From an uncultured Alphaproteobacteria bacterium (GTDB lineage: Bacteria; Pseudomonadota; Alphaproteobacteria; Puniceispirillales; UBA1172), in the NCBI GenBank assembly GCA_958431225.1, contig OY288107.1, forward strand, positions 1,081,501 to 1,145,500: 64,000 nucleotides of DNA, given 5' to 3'. The notes beneath the pieces are model-generated. The model worked only from the letters and a program-made list of their open reading frames with translations, was not told the origin of the DNA and did no database searches. The position numbers and the translations under genes are program-made. Below, one piece after another: positions 27,477 to 36,954 of this stretch (position 1 is its first letter; each line of letters begins with the position of its first letter).

Positions 27477-27653
27477 TGCGTATGCGTGGGGGGTTCTGTC
27501 CTTTGGCATAGGGGTTGATTCTAAATAGCGGATTTTTATGTGCCGAAAAATCGCTTACAAATACGCCTCACGCATTGGCAAGCCGCCAAGCGGTTTTTAA
27601 GAAACGCACAAAATCTTGATGGGGAAGTTGACAACAGCCACGAGGAGGTAGGA

Positions 27654-30600
27654 ATGTCTAACACACCCCAACAAAACACCGGGCAGGATAACGGGCAAAA
27701 CACCGGGCAGGATAACGCGCAAAATAATAACCCCGTTTTTTCATCAGAAAGCTACACCGCCGAAATCAGCGAAGGCAATGGACGCAACCCCATTGTCACC
27801 ATCAGCGCCACCGCCGTAGATTCTAGCGACCGCATCACCTATTCCATTATTGGCGGTAATGATGATGGGCTATTTTCTATTGGTGCGAGTAATGGCAAAA
27901 TCCGCCCGGCCGCGTCTAACCTTGATTATGAAAGCGTGTCAAGCGCCCGCTATACGCTGATTGTTGAAGCCAGCGACGGCACCAATAGCGCGCGCGTTGA
28001 AGTGGTGATAGATATTTTGGATGTCAATGATAATACCCCAACCCTCACTTATAGTGGCGGGGAGATTCACTTTAATGAAAATGCCTCGGGGATTATTAGC
28101 TACGAATTTTTTGAAATTAGCGATGCCGATAGCGACGATGCTAACGCATTTAACTTTGAAATTACCGGCGTGCATAACGATAAATTTGAAGTCGTTGATG
28201 TTGGCGGGATATGGGCGCTCAAGATCAAAGATGAAGAAGAATTTGATGCCGAAGAAATTGACGAGGTGAAACTAAAAATCCGTGTCAATGATGGCGCGCA
28301 TACATCTAATGAAATTGATGTCACCGTAAAAATTGACGATAGCAACGATGAGGAACCGATAGTCCAACCCATCGGGCTCGCGGTTTCTGTCGCCGAAGAT
28401 ATAGCGGTGGGCAGTTATATCACTCGCGTTTTTGCTGTTGATGATGATGCCAATTCGGTGCTGACTTACCGCATTATTGATAATGATGCTAGGGCGTTCT
28501 TTGCCATTGACCCGCGTCATGGCGTCATTACTTTAAAAAAACCGCTGGATTATGAAACCAACACGAACCATAATTTTATCGTTGAGGTGTGGGATGGTGT
28601 GTATAGCACCGAAGCGACGGTGACGGTAAGCGTGACCAATGTGGTGGAGGTAGCCCCGGTTTTAAGTAGCACCGGCACTGCTAGAATCATGGAAAATGTG
28701 CTTGGCGCACCGACCGGATTAAAACTCAATGTGATAGATATCGAAACCGATGCCGATTTGGAATTCACCATTGCCGGAACCGAATCGGCGCAATTTGAAA
28801 TTGTCAGCGACAGCTCTACAGGTTGGTTGCTCAAACTCACAGCCAATGCGATGTTTGATTATGAGCAAGCCCAAAGCATTCCACTAACCATTACTGCCAA
28901 TAATGGGGTGGTTGATTCTAACACGCTTGAGGTTATGGTTGCGGTCGTAGATGCCAATGATAACGCCCCGCAATTTTCACAGAGCAGATATGGGAAAACT
29001 ATGTCAGAAGATGCCGCGCTTGGCAGCATCGTTACCACAGTGATAGCAAGTGATGTTGATGCGAGTAATCAATCAATTACATTCTCAATTATTGATGGCA
29101 ATGATGATGGGCGCTTTTCAATTGATAGTGATGGCATCGTTCGCCTTGTCAAAGCCTTGGATCGTGAAACGGCAAGCGAACACGAGATCACCGTAGAGGC
29201 GGTGGATGATGCGGGTAATTCTAACACTGTTAAAGTCGGTGTGAGCGTCCGTGATGTCAATGATAACGCGCCCGTTTTAACGATATCAACAACGACTGGG
29301 AGTGTTTTGGAAAATGAAACAGAGGCGTTAACAGGTATTATTATTGAAGTTGCCGATAAAGATGACGAGTATCGTTTTAGCTATGATTTTACTATCACCA
29401 GTGATGATGCTATTGATTACTCCGAACATTTTGAGGTCAGTATCGTATGGCCTTTTGGCGGCGAAAAGCGTTTGGAACTGGTTACCAAGGGTCAAAAGCG
29501 TTATTATCTTGATTATGAAACCTCGCAAGTCATAAATCTAAAAATCAAAGCAAATGATGGTGATTTTGATTCAAATGAAATTGCGGTAACGCTTACGGTT
29601 TTGAACGTAAATGATAACGCGCCAACCCTCAACATCACCTCAACGCATCAGGATAATGATGGCGCGCATTATGGGCAGGTGACCGAATTGGATTCCACCG
29701 CCCCGCTTACGGGCTACACTATGCGTATTACCGATTTGGATGGGGATTTAATCGCGCCTTCTGATTTTCAAATTGAAATGCGCGATAATTTCAGAAGCAC
29801 GCTAGAACTAGCCGACAAATTTGAATTTGTGCGCGATGGCAACCAGTGGCTTCTGCAATTAAAGCCCGGCGAAGTGATTAGTTTTGACGAGCAACTGCAA
29901 AGCACGAATGAGGCAAAAATCAGCGGCAGTTTAGATGTGCGTGTCTTTGATGGGGAGCATTGGTCGGAAAGCGAAAATCTAACGATTCAAGTGCTGGGAA
30001 TCAATAACAATCCGCCGGTTTTGACCACCCTAGGCACAGCCGATGCAAGTGTCGTTGAAGCGCGCACGGGCATAACAACGGGAATCTATTTTATCGTTTC
30101 GGATATTGACGGCGGCAGTTTAAGCGGCAATGATTTTACCATCACCGGCGACCAAGCTGGTAAATTTACCATGGCAACAGAAATGGTTGATTATCGTGGT
30201 AGTGATCGGATTTTTGCTCTTAAATTGAAAGAAACTTTGTCGTTGGATCATGATGATGGCGATACGCTCAATCTTAAAGTAAAGGCGCATGATGGCGTCT
30301 TTGATTCGGAGATTATTGATGTTGTTGTGCGCGTGCATGAATTCAATGATAATCTAACATTCGCACAAAAACTTTATTCAACATTCCATCCCGAAAACAC
30401 GCCCATTGATCCAAATGATGCATCAACAAGCGCGCTGATTCAGGTAGCGGCGCTAAGCCAAGATGAGACTGTTCAAATATCCTATTCCATCACCGCCGGC
30501 AATGATGATGGGTTGTTTGCGATTAACGCCGATAGCGGCATGATCAGTGCGCGTAATATGTTGGATGCTGAGAGCGCGGCGCGCCATATTCTGACGGTTA

Positions 30601-33600
30601 CAGCAACCGCAAAAGATGATAGCACCAATAGCGCAACAACCGAACTCGTCATCTATGTGCAGAATAAAGAAGATGCTGCCATCGCCTTTCCCGATGACGA
30701 TATAAGGATATTTATCTCAGAAGATGTGGATGTCGGCACTTTGCTAACCACGCTCAATGCCGCTAATGCCGATGTTGGCAATCGTGTTATCTACAATATC
30801 GTTTATGAGGGCGGTGAAACGGAATTTCTTGTGCGTGATGCCGATTATTACTTTGAACTTAACCAAGTAACGGGCGCGCTCCGCACTAATCGTGCCTTGG
30901 ATTATGAAACCAAGCAAAGCCATATATTAAAGGTAAGTGCCAATGAAACCACATTTGCCGATGTGACCGTCTTTGTGCGTGATGTTAATGATAATGCGCC
31001 GATTGTTATCAACAGTTTTTATGGCCGGTCGCAAGCGAATTCCTTAAAGGAAAATGTTGCTGGTGCGAAGATATACAATCTTGGATATGAGGCCTTGCCT
31101 GGAATTATTGTGATTGATTTTGACAGCGATGCGGTCAATAATTTCACCTATACTATCGGCGGTGATAGTGCCGAGCTGTTTGAAATGGTGGAAACGAGCC
31201 ATGCTAGTGTATTAGGTGAACGGTTATGGGAAATTAAACTCAAAGCTGGGGTCATGGTGGATTATGAGGAGACGGAGAAATTTGATCTCACAGTGCGGTT
31301 TAATGATGGGGTTCATGATTCTAATGAGATAGCATTTACCCTCTGGGTCAGCGATGAAAATGATGCACCGCAACTAGGCGCCGCCAGTTATGCGTTTCGC
31401 ATTTCCGAGACGGCATTGATTGGCGAAAGCATTAGCCAAATCACTGCCATCGACCCCGATAAAGATGCGGTGTTGGTCTATAGTATCAGTGCTGGCAATG
31501 CTGATGCGCTTTTTGCCATTGACGCCGAAACCGGCATATTGCGCGTGGCAAAAGCCCTTGATGCCACGGCGGTGGGGAGCCATAATCTTACCGTTTCTGT
31601 CAGCGATAGGGGCGTTGCCAGCACGGCTTCGGTAGTGATTGAAGTTGCGGCAAGCGATGGAATTTTCTCTGCCACTGGCGCGCTTATTGGGGCGGTCGCC
31701 GATGACCCCGCCGCCACTAGCGCCATAGCGGCAACGGCAAATCTCAGCAACCTCCGCGCCCCCGATGGCACGGCGTTAGGGGCAGGGCAGTTCAGCATTC
31801 GCGGCGCCGATTTCCCCGATGCCCCCGATGCGCCCGATGCCCCCCAGCAAAAAATCGGGGATTATGGCACGCTTAGTTTTACCCCCGCAGCTGATGGCAA
31901 TGGCGGCACTTGGCGTTATGAATTGGATCGTAGCCTTACCAGCACCCGCGCCCTGACCGCCGGCGATATGGTAACCGACACATTCAACCTCGTCTATACC
32001 ACCATTGGCAACACCCCTGAGACCTATACCGCCCCGCTTACGATTAGCATCAGCGGCGCCGATAACCCGATGAGTTTCACCGAAGCGGTGGCGTATCATT
32101 TTTCGCTGGATGAAAACGCCGGGGCTGACACAGCAATAGGCACGGTGTTGGCGAATGACCCCGAACTGGCAATCCAGCCCAGCATTAGATATGCCATCAC
32201 TAGCGGTGATACGGACCTGTTTGCCATCAATGCCGATAGCGGTATGATCAGTCTCATCGGCGCGGTGGATTTTGAAACTGCTGCCCGCCATAATCTGGAA
32301 ATTACTGCCACTTCTGCCGATGCCACGGCAACGGTAAATGTGCAGATCAATGTGCAGGATATCAATGAAGCCCCTAGTTTTGCCAACAGCCTATATACCG
32401 GCACAATTAGCGAAGCCGCCGCCCTCAATAGCGCCATCACCACCATCACCCCCATCACCGCAACCGATATTGATGCTGGCGAGGTATTCACCTATGCGAT
32501 TAGCGGCGGCAATGATGATGGGATTTTTGCCATTGATGCCGCCACCGGCGTGGTCAGTTTGGCCCGTGCGGGGCTGGATTTTGAGACCGCCCCAAGCCAT
32601 GACCTCACCATTGAAGTCACCGATAGTGGCGGGCTTACGGCGCGCACTTTGTTGCGTGTTAGCATCACCGATGCCAATGACGCCCCGCAATTTGCCGAAG
32701 CCGTCTATCAGGTTGATTTGCCCGAAGATGCTACATCTGGTGCTGTGCTGGCGACCATTACTGCCAGCGATGGCGATGCCGGCGATAGTCTCACTTATAG
32801 TATTAGTGCCGGCAATGATGATGGGCTTTTTGCCATTGATGCTAACACTGGCGTGCTCAGTTATATTGGCAATATTTTTCTTGGTTATGAGACCGCACAG
32901 CAAAGTTTTGATATAACCATTATGGTCAGTGATGGCACGGCAACCGCTACCACTATCGCGCGTATTGCCGTCAGCGATGTCAATGAATTCGCACCCATAT
33001 TTACCCCCGCCACAATCACAAAGCTACACAGCGAAAACACGCCTTTCACCTATGATGTCAGTGCCGGGGTTAGCGATGGTGATGGCGCGGCGCAGCTGAC
33101 CTATAGCATTACGTCGGGCAATGATGCCGGGCTTTTTGAAATTGGCGCGGAAACCGGCATATTGCGTAATCTTGATGTGTTGGATTATGAAGGCGAACAC
33201 GGCACTAGATTTCCATTGGATATAGAAGTATCCGATGGCGATAATACCGCGCGTTTAACCTTTAATATATTCTTAGAGGATGTGAATGATAACCCGCTTT
33301 ATCTGTTGGCTTCTAGTCCGATTGGCACGGTAGCGGAAAACACACGCCCCAATTTAGCACTGGTGCAGATTGAGATTTCAGACGCCGATTCGGCATCACT
33401 GCAATCTGCGATTGAGGCGCAGATTACCGGCGACCAAGCCGATAAATTCATGCTAAACATGACCACGTTGCAAGGCAAAAATTATGCCAATCTGTTTTTG
33501 AAGCCAAACGAAACGCTGGATTATGAAGAAGCGAGCCTGCTCCGCCTAGCGGTTAGCATTTCTGACGGGGTTTTCACATCCAATAGCCAAGATGTGCTGC

Positions 33601-36600
33601 TTGTTGTGCGCGATGTTGATGAGCCTTTGAGCCTTGAAGGCGCGCTGTTTGGGCAGGTGCAAGACGCCCCCAATCCGAGTGCGCCGATTGTAGCAACGGG
33701 TGCTATTACCGGGCTTTATGACCCTGAAGGCATCACCGCCGTGCCCATGGGTAGCCTGGCGCTCAAAGCGGGCACCGATACAAGCGGTGCCTATGGTGAT
33801 TTCAGCTTCACGTTAGATGCTGGCGAGACCAATTCCGGGGTTTGGACATATACGCTAGATACCACCGCCACCAACACCCGCGCCCTCACCGAGGGACGCA
33901 TGGTCACCGAGACTTTCACATTGGTCTATACCGCCACTAGCGGTGCGACTTATGAAGAAGATGTGGTGATTACGATTATCGGCGGGGGCGACCCGCTTGT
34001 CTTTAGCCAACCTGATGGCTATGCTTATGCTTTAGCCGAGGATGCACAATCTGGCACTGAGGTGGGGCGCGTGGATGCTAGCGATGTTGATGTGGGCGTG
34101 GTCCATGACATCAAATACGTCATTGAAAGCGGCAATGATGATGCACTATTCGCCATTGATGCGGACACAGGAATCATTAGCATCATCGCCGCCCTTGATT
34201 ATGAGACGGCGGAGGAACATATATTGGTGGTGAAAGCCGAAGACCAAGGCGTGGAAGCTGGCACTGCCACGGCGGAGGTCACGATCGCTGTTTCGGATGT
34301 CAATGACAACGCGCCGATGTTTGAAACCGCCGCCATTACCGTCACTGTCGATGAAAACGCCACGATGAACCACGAGGTGGTGCAGGTCGTTGCTAGTGAT
34401 ATCGATACCAATACAACCCTGACCTATAGCATCACGGCGGGGAATGAAGCCGGGCATTTTAGCATTGATGAAAGTGACGGCACGATAAGCGTGGCGGCGG
34501 CATTGGATTTTGAGGTCGCGCCCATGCAATATCTATTGAAGGTTGAAGCCTCTGACGGCACCAACAGCAACACACAGGATGTATCCATCGCTTTGAATGA
34601 TATCAACGAAGCCCCAGAATTTGCCGAAAGCATTTATACGGCAACATTGGTAGAAAATGTCGCGGTTGGCACCATCGTTGCCACCATCACCGCCGATGAT
34701 ATAGATGCGGGCAGTGTACTCAATTACCGCATCAGTGGCGGCAATCAAAGCGGGCTTTTTGCTATTGATGCCACTAGCGGTGCGGTGCGGGTGGCGCGCG
34801 CCTTGGATTATGAAACCGCCTCCGTACATCGCCTAGAAATTGAGGCGAGCGACGCCGATGACCCAAATACCAGCGCGCGTGAAGGCAATTTCGCGGCGAC
34901 AGAATTGCGCGTTTCCGTGACCGATATCGGCGCACAAGGCATCAGTTTCAGCGGCGATTTTGCCGGCACGATAACCGAAGATATGCTGGCAAGTGGTGCG
35001 ACAGAGTTGACGGCATCAGGGGCGGTGCAGGTGGCTAATCAACCCGCAGGCACGACCCTAACCTTCCTCACCGCCAGCCAAGATAGCATTAGTGCGGTGG
35101 TGCAAGTGGCGACCGTCAACGATAAATTGCAGATGACGACATCGTATGGGATGCTGGAATTTGATGCGGCAACCGGTGCGTGGGAATATCGTGCCAGCAA
35201 TAGCAATCCGTTGGTTCAGGCACTGCGGACGGGTGAGTCGGTGGTTGAAAATTTCGTCATGGCGGCACAGGTGGATGGTGAGAGCAAAAAAGCCACTATC
35301 GCCATCACCATCAATGGCGTTGATGAGGTTTTGCATTTCGTTGATGACAATGGCGCGCGGGCTACGGATTTCATGCCCGAACTGACGCTTGATGTGAATG
35401 ATGCGGGGATTGGCACGTTGGATGGGGCGGTGGTATCTGCTGGGCTGGCGGGGCATATTGGTGGTTTGCAGACCGCCGCCAATTTGCGCTTTGCCTTTGA
35501 TGAGGAGGTTAGCGCGAGCATCAAAAGCCTGTTTTTGCTGAATAGTAGCACCGGGGCGCTTGTCTATCGTGGCACTAAGGATAATCTACATGATTATGGC
35601 GGTGAAATTACGCTGGCATTGGTGGCATCGGCGCCGGCTGAGACTACGGACACTTTGCCTTTCACGGCGGTGGTTAAACCTAATCTGTTCTTTGATGATG
35701 TCGGCGTCTATGCGCTTGATGTGTCGGAACACGCCGAACAAGGGGCGGTGGTTGGCGCAATGGCGGTGACCAATCAAGGCAATGATGAGGCACTGACCTA
35801 TCGGCTCGTTGGCGATGCGCCCAATCCGAGATTTAGCATTGATGCGTCAGGGGTTATTCGTCTCAATGTGGCGTTGGATTTTGAGGGCACGAGCAGCTAT
35901 AGTCTTGCGGTAGAGGCGCGCACCACTAGCGGTGATACGATTGACAAAGCCATCACCATCCAAGTTGCTAATGCCGATGATGGCATCGCTGTTATTGATA
36001 TTGACCAGAGCGCGCCGGATCTCGTTGTCGGCACGATTCTCACCGCGCGCGTGATTACCGAAGACCCTGACGGCGTTGGCGATGCAAACTCAGCAGTCTG
36101 GCAATGGTTCTACAAAAGCGACCCAGATACCGTTATCGCCACTGGTGAAATCTATACGATCAGAGAAGAAGATCGCGGTGAAAAACTCGGCGTTAGGCGC
36201 GTTTATGAAGATAGCATCGGCGATACTAGCGTTGAAATGCAACTCAAACAGCCGGTCAAGCGCGTGCATGTCAATCCCGAAAACCCCAGCGAACAAGACC
36301 ACCACATGAAAGCGAAAGACGGGCAAGCATCAACCATCATCGCCGGTGATGGCGCCGATGATATTCAGGATGGCACGCGCAATGATGTCATTATCGGCGG
36401 TAAGGGCGATGATAGGATCAACCTCAATGGCAACACAAATCACGATGATGAGGATGAGGTCATCTATACCATGGGCGACCATATGGCAAAAGATGGTGGC
36501 GACCAGATTACCGGCTTTACGCGTGGGCGCGATAAATTCATCTTTGCTATGGATAGCACCCCCGAAAGCGCAGCCATTACCGATATGGACGCATTTCTTG

Positions 36601-36938
36601 ACTATGTGCGGAATGGCACGGAGCAGGTCAATGACGACCAATTTTTGGTGCAACTTAATTTTATCTTTCTGCCCGATGATACGCCGATGTTGGATGGGTT
36701 GTTGTTCCATTTTAGCAATGCCGATTATTTTGATGGCGGACGGGTTTCGGTGCCGATGGTCATGCTGTCGTTTGCCGAAGCCATGAGCAAGGAGGAGGTC
36801 ATCGCCGTCTTTGGCAGTGATAAAAGCGATGTGCATGCCAATGTCAATGGCAATGGCATTTTGACCAATTTGGATTATTTGGATGATTTATTGGGCGGGG
36901 ATGATGCGCTCGGCTTCCAAATCAATGAGGTGGTTTAA
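27654..36938 (+). CDS. Giant cadherin-repeat/VCBS/RTX adhesin, paralogue of the preceding gene
   Basis: About 3094 residues, the largest gene in the window. It starts with a short Gln/Asn-rich segment carrying a duplicated NTGQDNGQ unit (residues 1-24). Roughly twenty cadherin-like domains follow; fourteen carry the GGNDDGLFAID-type core and seven the LKLKD-type core. Three VCBS-like domains interrupt them (about residues 1341, 1994 and 2432). From about 2432 the same module as in the first adhesin follows: VCBS, shared domain, Ig-like WQWF domain, RTX repeats (about 2892-2927; GDGADDIQDG, GGKGDDRINL) and the C-terminal domain ending LDDLLGGDDALGF. The ATG at 27654 is preferred to the GTG at 27540 because GGAGG lies at 27643-27647, and its leader resembles that of the first gene. 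No signal peptide. Predicted secreted calcium-binding adhesin; ligand unknown. Confidence 0.87.
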   Translation: MSNTPQQNTGQDNGQNTGQDNAQNNNPVFSSESYTAEISEGNGRNPIVTISATAVDSSDRITYSIIGGNDDGLFSIGASNGKIRPAASNLDYESVSSARYTLIVEASDGTNSARVEVVIDILDVNDNTPTLTYSGGEIHFNENASGIISYEFFEISDADSDDANAFNFEITGVHNDKFEVVDVGGIWALKIKDEEEFDAEEIDEVKLKIRVNDGAHTSNEIDVTVKIDDSNDEEPIVQPIGLAVSVAEDIAVGSYITRVFAVDDDANSVLTYRIIDNDARAFFAIDPRHGVITLKKPLDYETNTNHNFIVEVWDGVYSTEATVTVSVTNVVEVAPVLSSTGTARIMENVLGAPTGLKLNVIDIETDADLEFTIAGTESAQFEIVSDSSTGWLLKLTANAMFDYEQAQSIPLTITANNGVVDSNTLEVMVAVVDANDNAPQFSQSRYGKTMSEDAALGSIVTTVIASDVDASNQSITFSIIDGNDDGRFSIDSDGIVRLVKALDRETASEHEITVEAVDDAGNSNTVKVGVSVRDVNDNAPVLTISTTTGSVLENETEALTGIIIEVADKDDEYRFSYDFTITSDDAIDYSEHFEVSIVWPFGGEKRLELVTKGQKRYYLDYETSQVINLKIKANDGDFDSNEIAVTLTVLNVNDNAPTLNITSTHQDNDGAHYGQVTELDSTAPLTGYTMRITDLDGDLIAPSDFQIEMRDNFRSTLELADKFEFVRDGNQWLLQLKPGEVISFDEQLQSTNEAKISGSLDVRVFDGEHWSESENLTIQVLGINNNPPVLTTLGTADASVVEARTGITTGIYFIVSDIDGGSLSGNDFTITGDQAGKFTMATEMVDYRGSDRIFALKLKETLSLDHDDGDTLNLKVKAHDGVFDSEIIDVVVRVHEFNDNLTFAQKLYSTFHPENTPIDPNDASTSALIQVAALSQDETVQISYSITAGNDDGLFAINADSGMISARNMLDAESAARHILTVTATAKDDSTNSATTELVIYVQNKEDAAIAFPDDDIRIFISEDVDVGTLLTTLNAANADVGNRVIYNIVYEGGETEFLVRDADYYFELNQVTGALRTNRALDYETKQSHILKVSANETTFADVTVFVRDVNDNAPIVINSFYGRSQANSLKENVAGAKIYNLGYEALPGIIVIDFDSDAVNNFTYTIGGDSAELFEMVETSHASVLGERLWEIKLKAGVMVDYEETEKFDLTVRFNDGVHDSNEIAFTLWVSDENDAPQLGAASYAFRISETALIGESISQITAIDPDKDAVLVYSISAGNADALFAIDAETGILRVAKALDATAVGSHNLTVSVSDRGVASTASVVIEVAASDGIFSATGALIGAVADDPAATSAIAATANLSNLRAPDGTALGAGQFSIRGADFPDAPDAPDAPQQKIGDYGTLSFTPAADGNGGTWRYELDRSLTSTRALTAGDMVTDTFNLVYTTIGNTPETYTAPLTISISGADNPMSFTEAVAYHFSLDENAGADTAIGTVLANDPELAIQPSIRYAITSGDTDLFAINADSGMISLIGAVDFETAARHNLEITATSADATATVNVQINVQDINEAPSFANSLYTGTISEAAALNSAITTITPITATDIDAGEVFTYAISGGNDDGIFAIDAATGVVSLARAGLDFETAPSHDLTIEVTDSGGLTARTLLRVSITDANDAPQFAEAVYQVDLPEDATSGAVLATITASDGDAGDSLTYSISAGNDDGLFAIDANTGVLSYIGNIFLGYETAQQSFDITIMVSDGTATATTIARIAVSDVNEFAPIFTPATITKLHSENTPFTYDVSAGVSDGDGAAQLTYSITSGNDAGLFEIGAETGILRNLDVLDYEGEHGTRFPLDIEVSDGDNTARLTFNIFLEDVNDNPLYLLASSPIGTVAENTRPNLALVQIEISDADSASLQSAIEAQITGDQADKFMLNMTTLQGKNYANLFLKPNETLDYEEASLLRLAVSISDGVFTSNSQDVLLVVRDVDEPLSLEGALFGQVQDAPNPSAPIVATGAITGLYDPEGITAVPMGSLALKAGTDTSGAYGDFSFTLDAGETNSGVWTYTLDTTATNTRALTEGRMVTETFTLVYTATSGATYEEDVVITIIGGGDPLVFSQPDGYAYALAEDAQSGTEVGRVDASDVDVGVVHDIKYVIESGNDDALFAIDADTGIISIIAALDYETAEEHILVVKAEDQGVEAGTATAEVTIAVSDVNDNAPMFETAAITVTVDENATMNHEVVQVVASDIDTNTTLTYSITAGNEAGHFSIDESDGTISVAAALDFEVAPMQYLLKVEASDGTNSNTQDVSIALNDINEAPEFAESIYTATLVENVAVGTIVATITADDIDAGSVLNYRISGGNQSGLFAIDATSGAVRVARALDYETASVHRLEIEASDADDPNTSAREGNFAATELRVSVTDIGAQGISFSGDFAGTITEDMLASGATELTASGAVQVANQPAGTTLTFLTASQDSISAVVQVATVNDKLQMTTSYGMLEFDAATGAWEYRASNSNPLVQALRTGESVVENFVMAAQVDGESKKATIAITINGVDEVLHFVDDNGARATDFMPELTLDVNDAGIGTLDGAVVSAGLAGHIGGLQTAANLRFAFDEEVSASIKSLFLLNSSTGALVYRGTKDNLHDYGGEITLALVASAPAETTDTLPFTAVVKPNLFFDDVGVYALDVSEHAEQGAVVGAMAVTNQGNDEALTYRLVGDAPNPRFSIDASGVIRLNVALDFEGTSSYSLAVEARTTSGDTIDKAITIQVANADDGIAVIDIDQSAPDLVVGTILTARVITEDPDGVGDANSAVWQWFYKSDPDTVIATGEIYTIREEDRGEKLGVRRVYEDSIGDTSVEMQLKQPVKRVHVNPENPSEQDHHMKAKDGQASTIIAGDGADDIQDGTRNDVIIGGKGDDRINLNGNTNHDDEDEVIYTMGDHMAKDGGDQITGFTRGRDKFIFAMDSTPESAAITDMDAFLDYVRNGTEQVNDDQFLVQLNFIFLPDDTPMLDGLLFHFSNADYFDGGRVSVPMVMLSFAEAMSKEEVIAVFGSDKSDVHANVNGNGILTNLDYLDDLLGGDDALGFQINEVV
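27676..27723 (+). repeat. 24-base in-frame tandem repeat at the 5' end of the second adhesin gene
   Basis: Two adjacent 24-base units, each encoding NTGQDNGQ or NTGQDNAQ and differing by one base, lie just after the start codon. The unit is a multiple of three, so copy-number change would alter only the length of the Gln/Asn-rich N-terminal linker. The limits are approximate by a few bases. Confidence 0.7.
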
Positions 36939-36954
36939 GCGTCCCTGACGCCCC

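Noticed and set aside
27407-27653. The two adhesin genes as one gene split by a frameshift
   Set aside because: Each has its own ribosome site, a terminator lies between them, and both carry the full C-terminal cassette.
27540-27653. Longer N-terminus for the second adhesin from GTG at 27540
   Set aside because: The region is a basic, unrelated leader without a ribosome site, whereas GGAGG precedes the ATG at 27654.
20816-36938. CRISPR-like or DNA-level repeat array
   Set aside because: The repeats are at protein level, about 300 bases long and diverged at DNA level; no short identical repeats with spacers were seen.
36939-36951. Terminator GCGTC-CCT-GACGC after the second adhesin gene
   Set aside because: A 5-base stem with only a CCCCTTATTT tail and no T-run; too weak to call.
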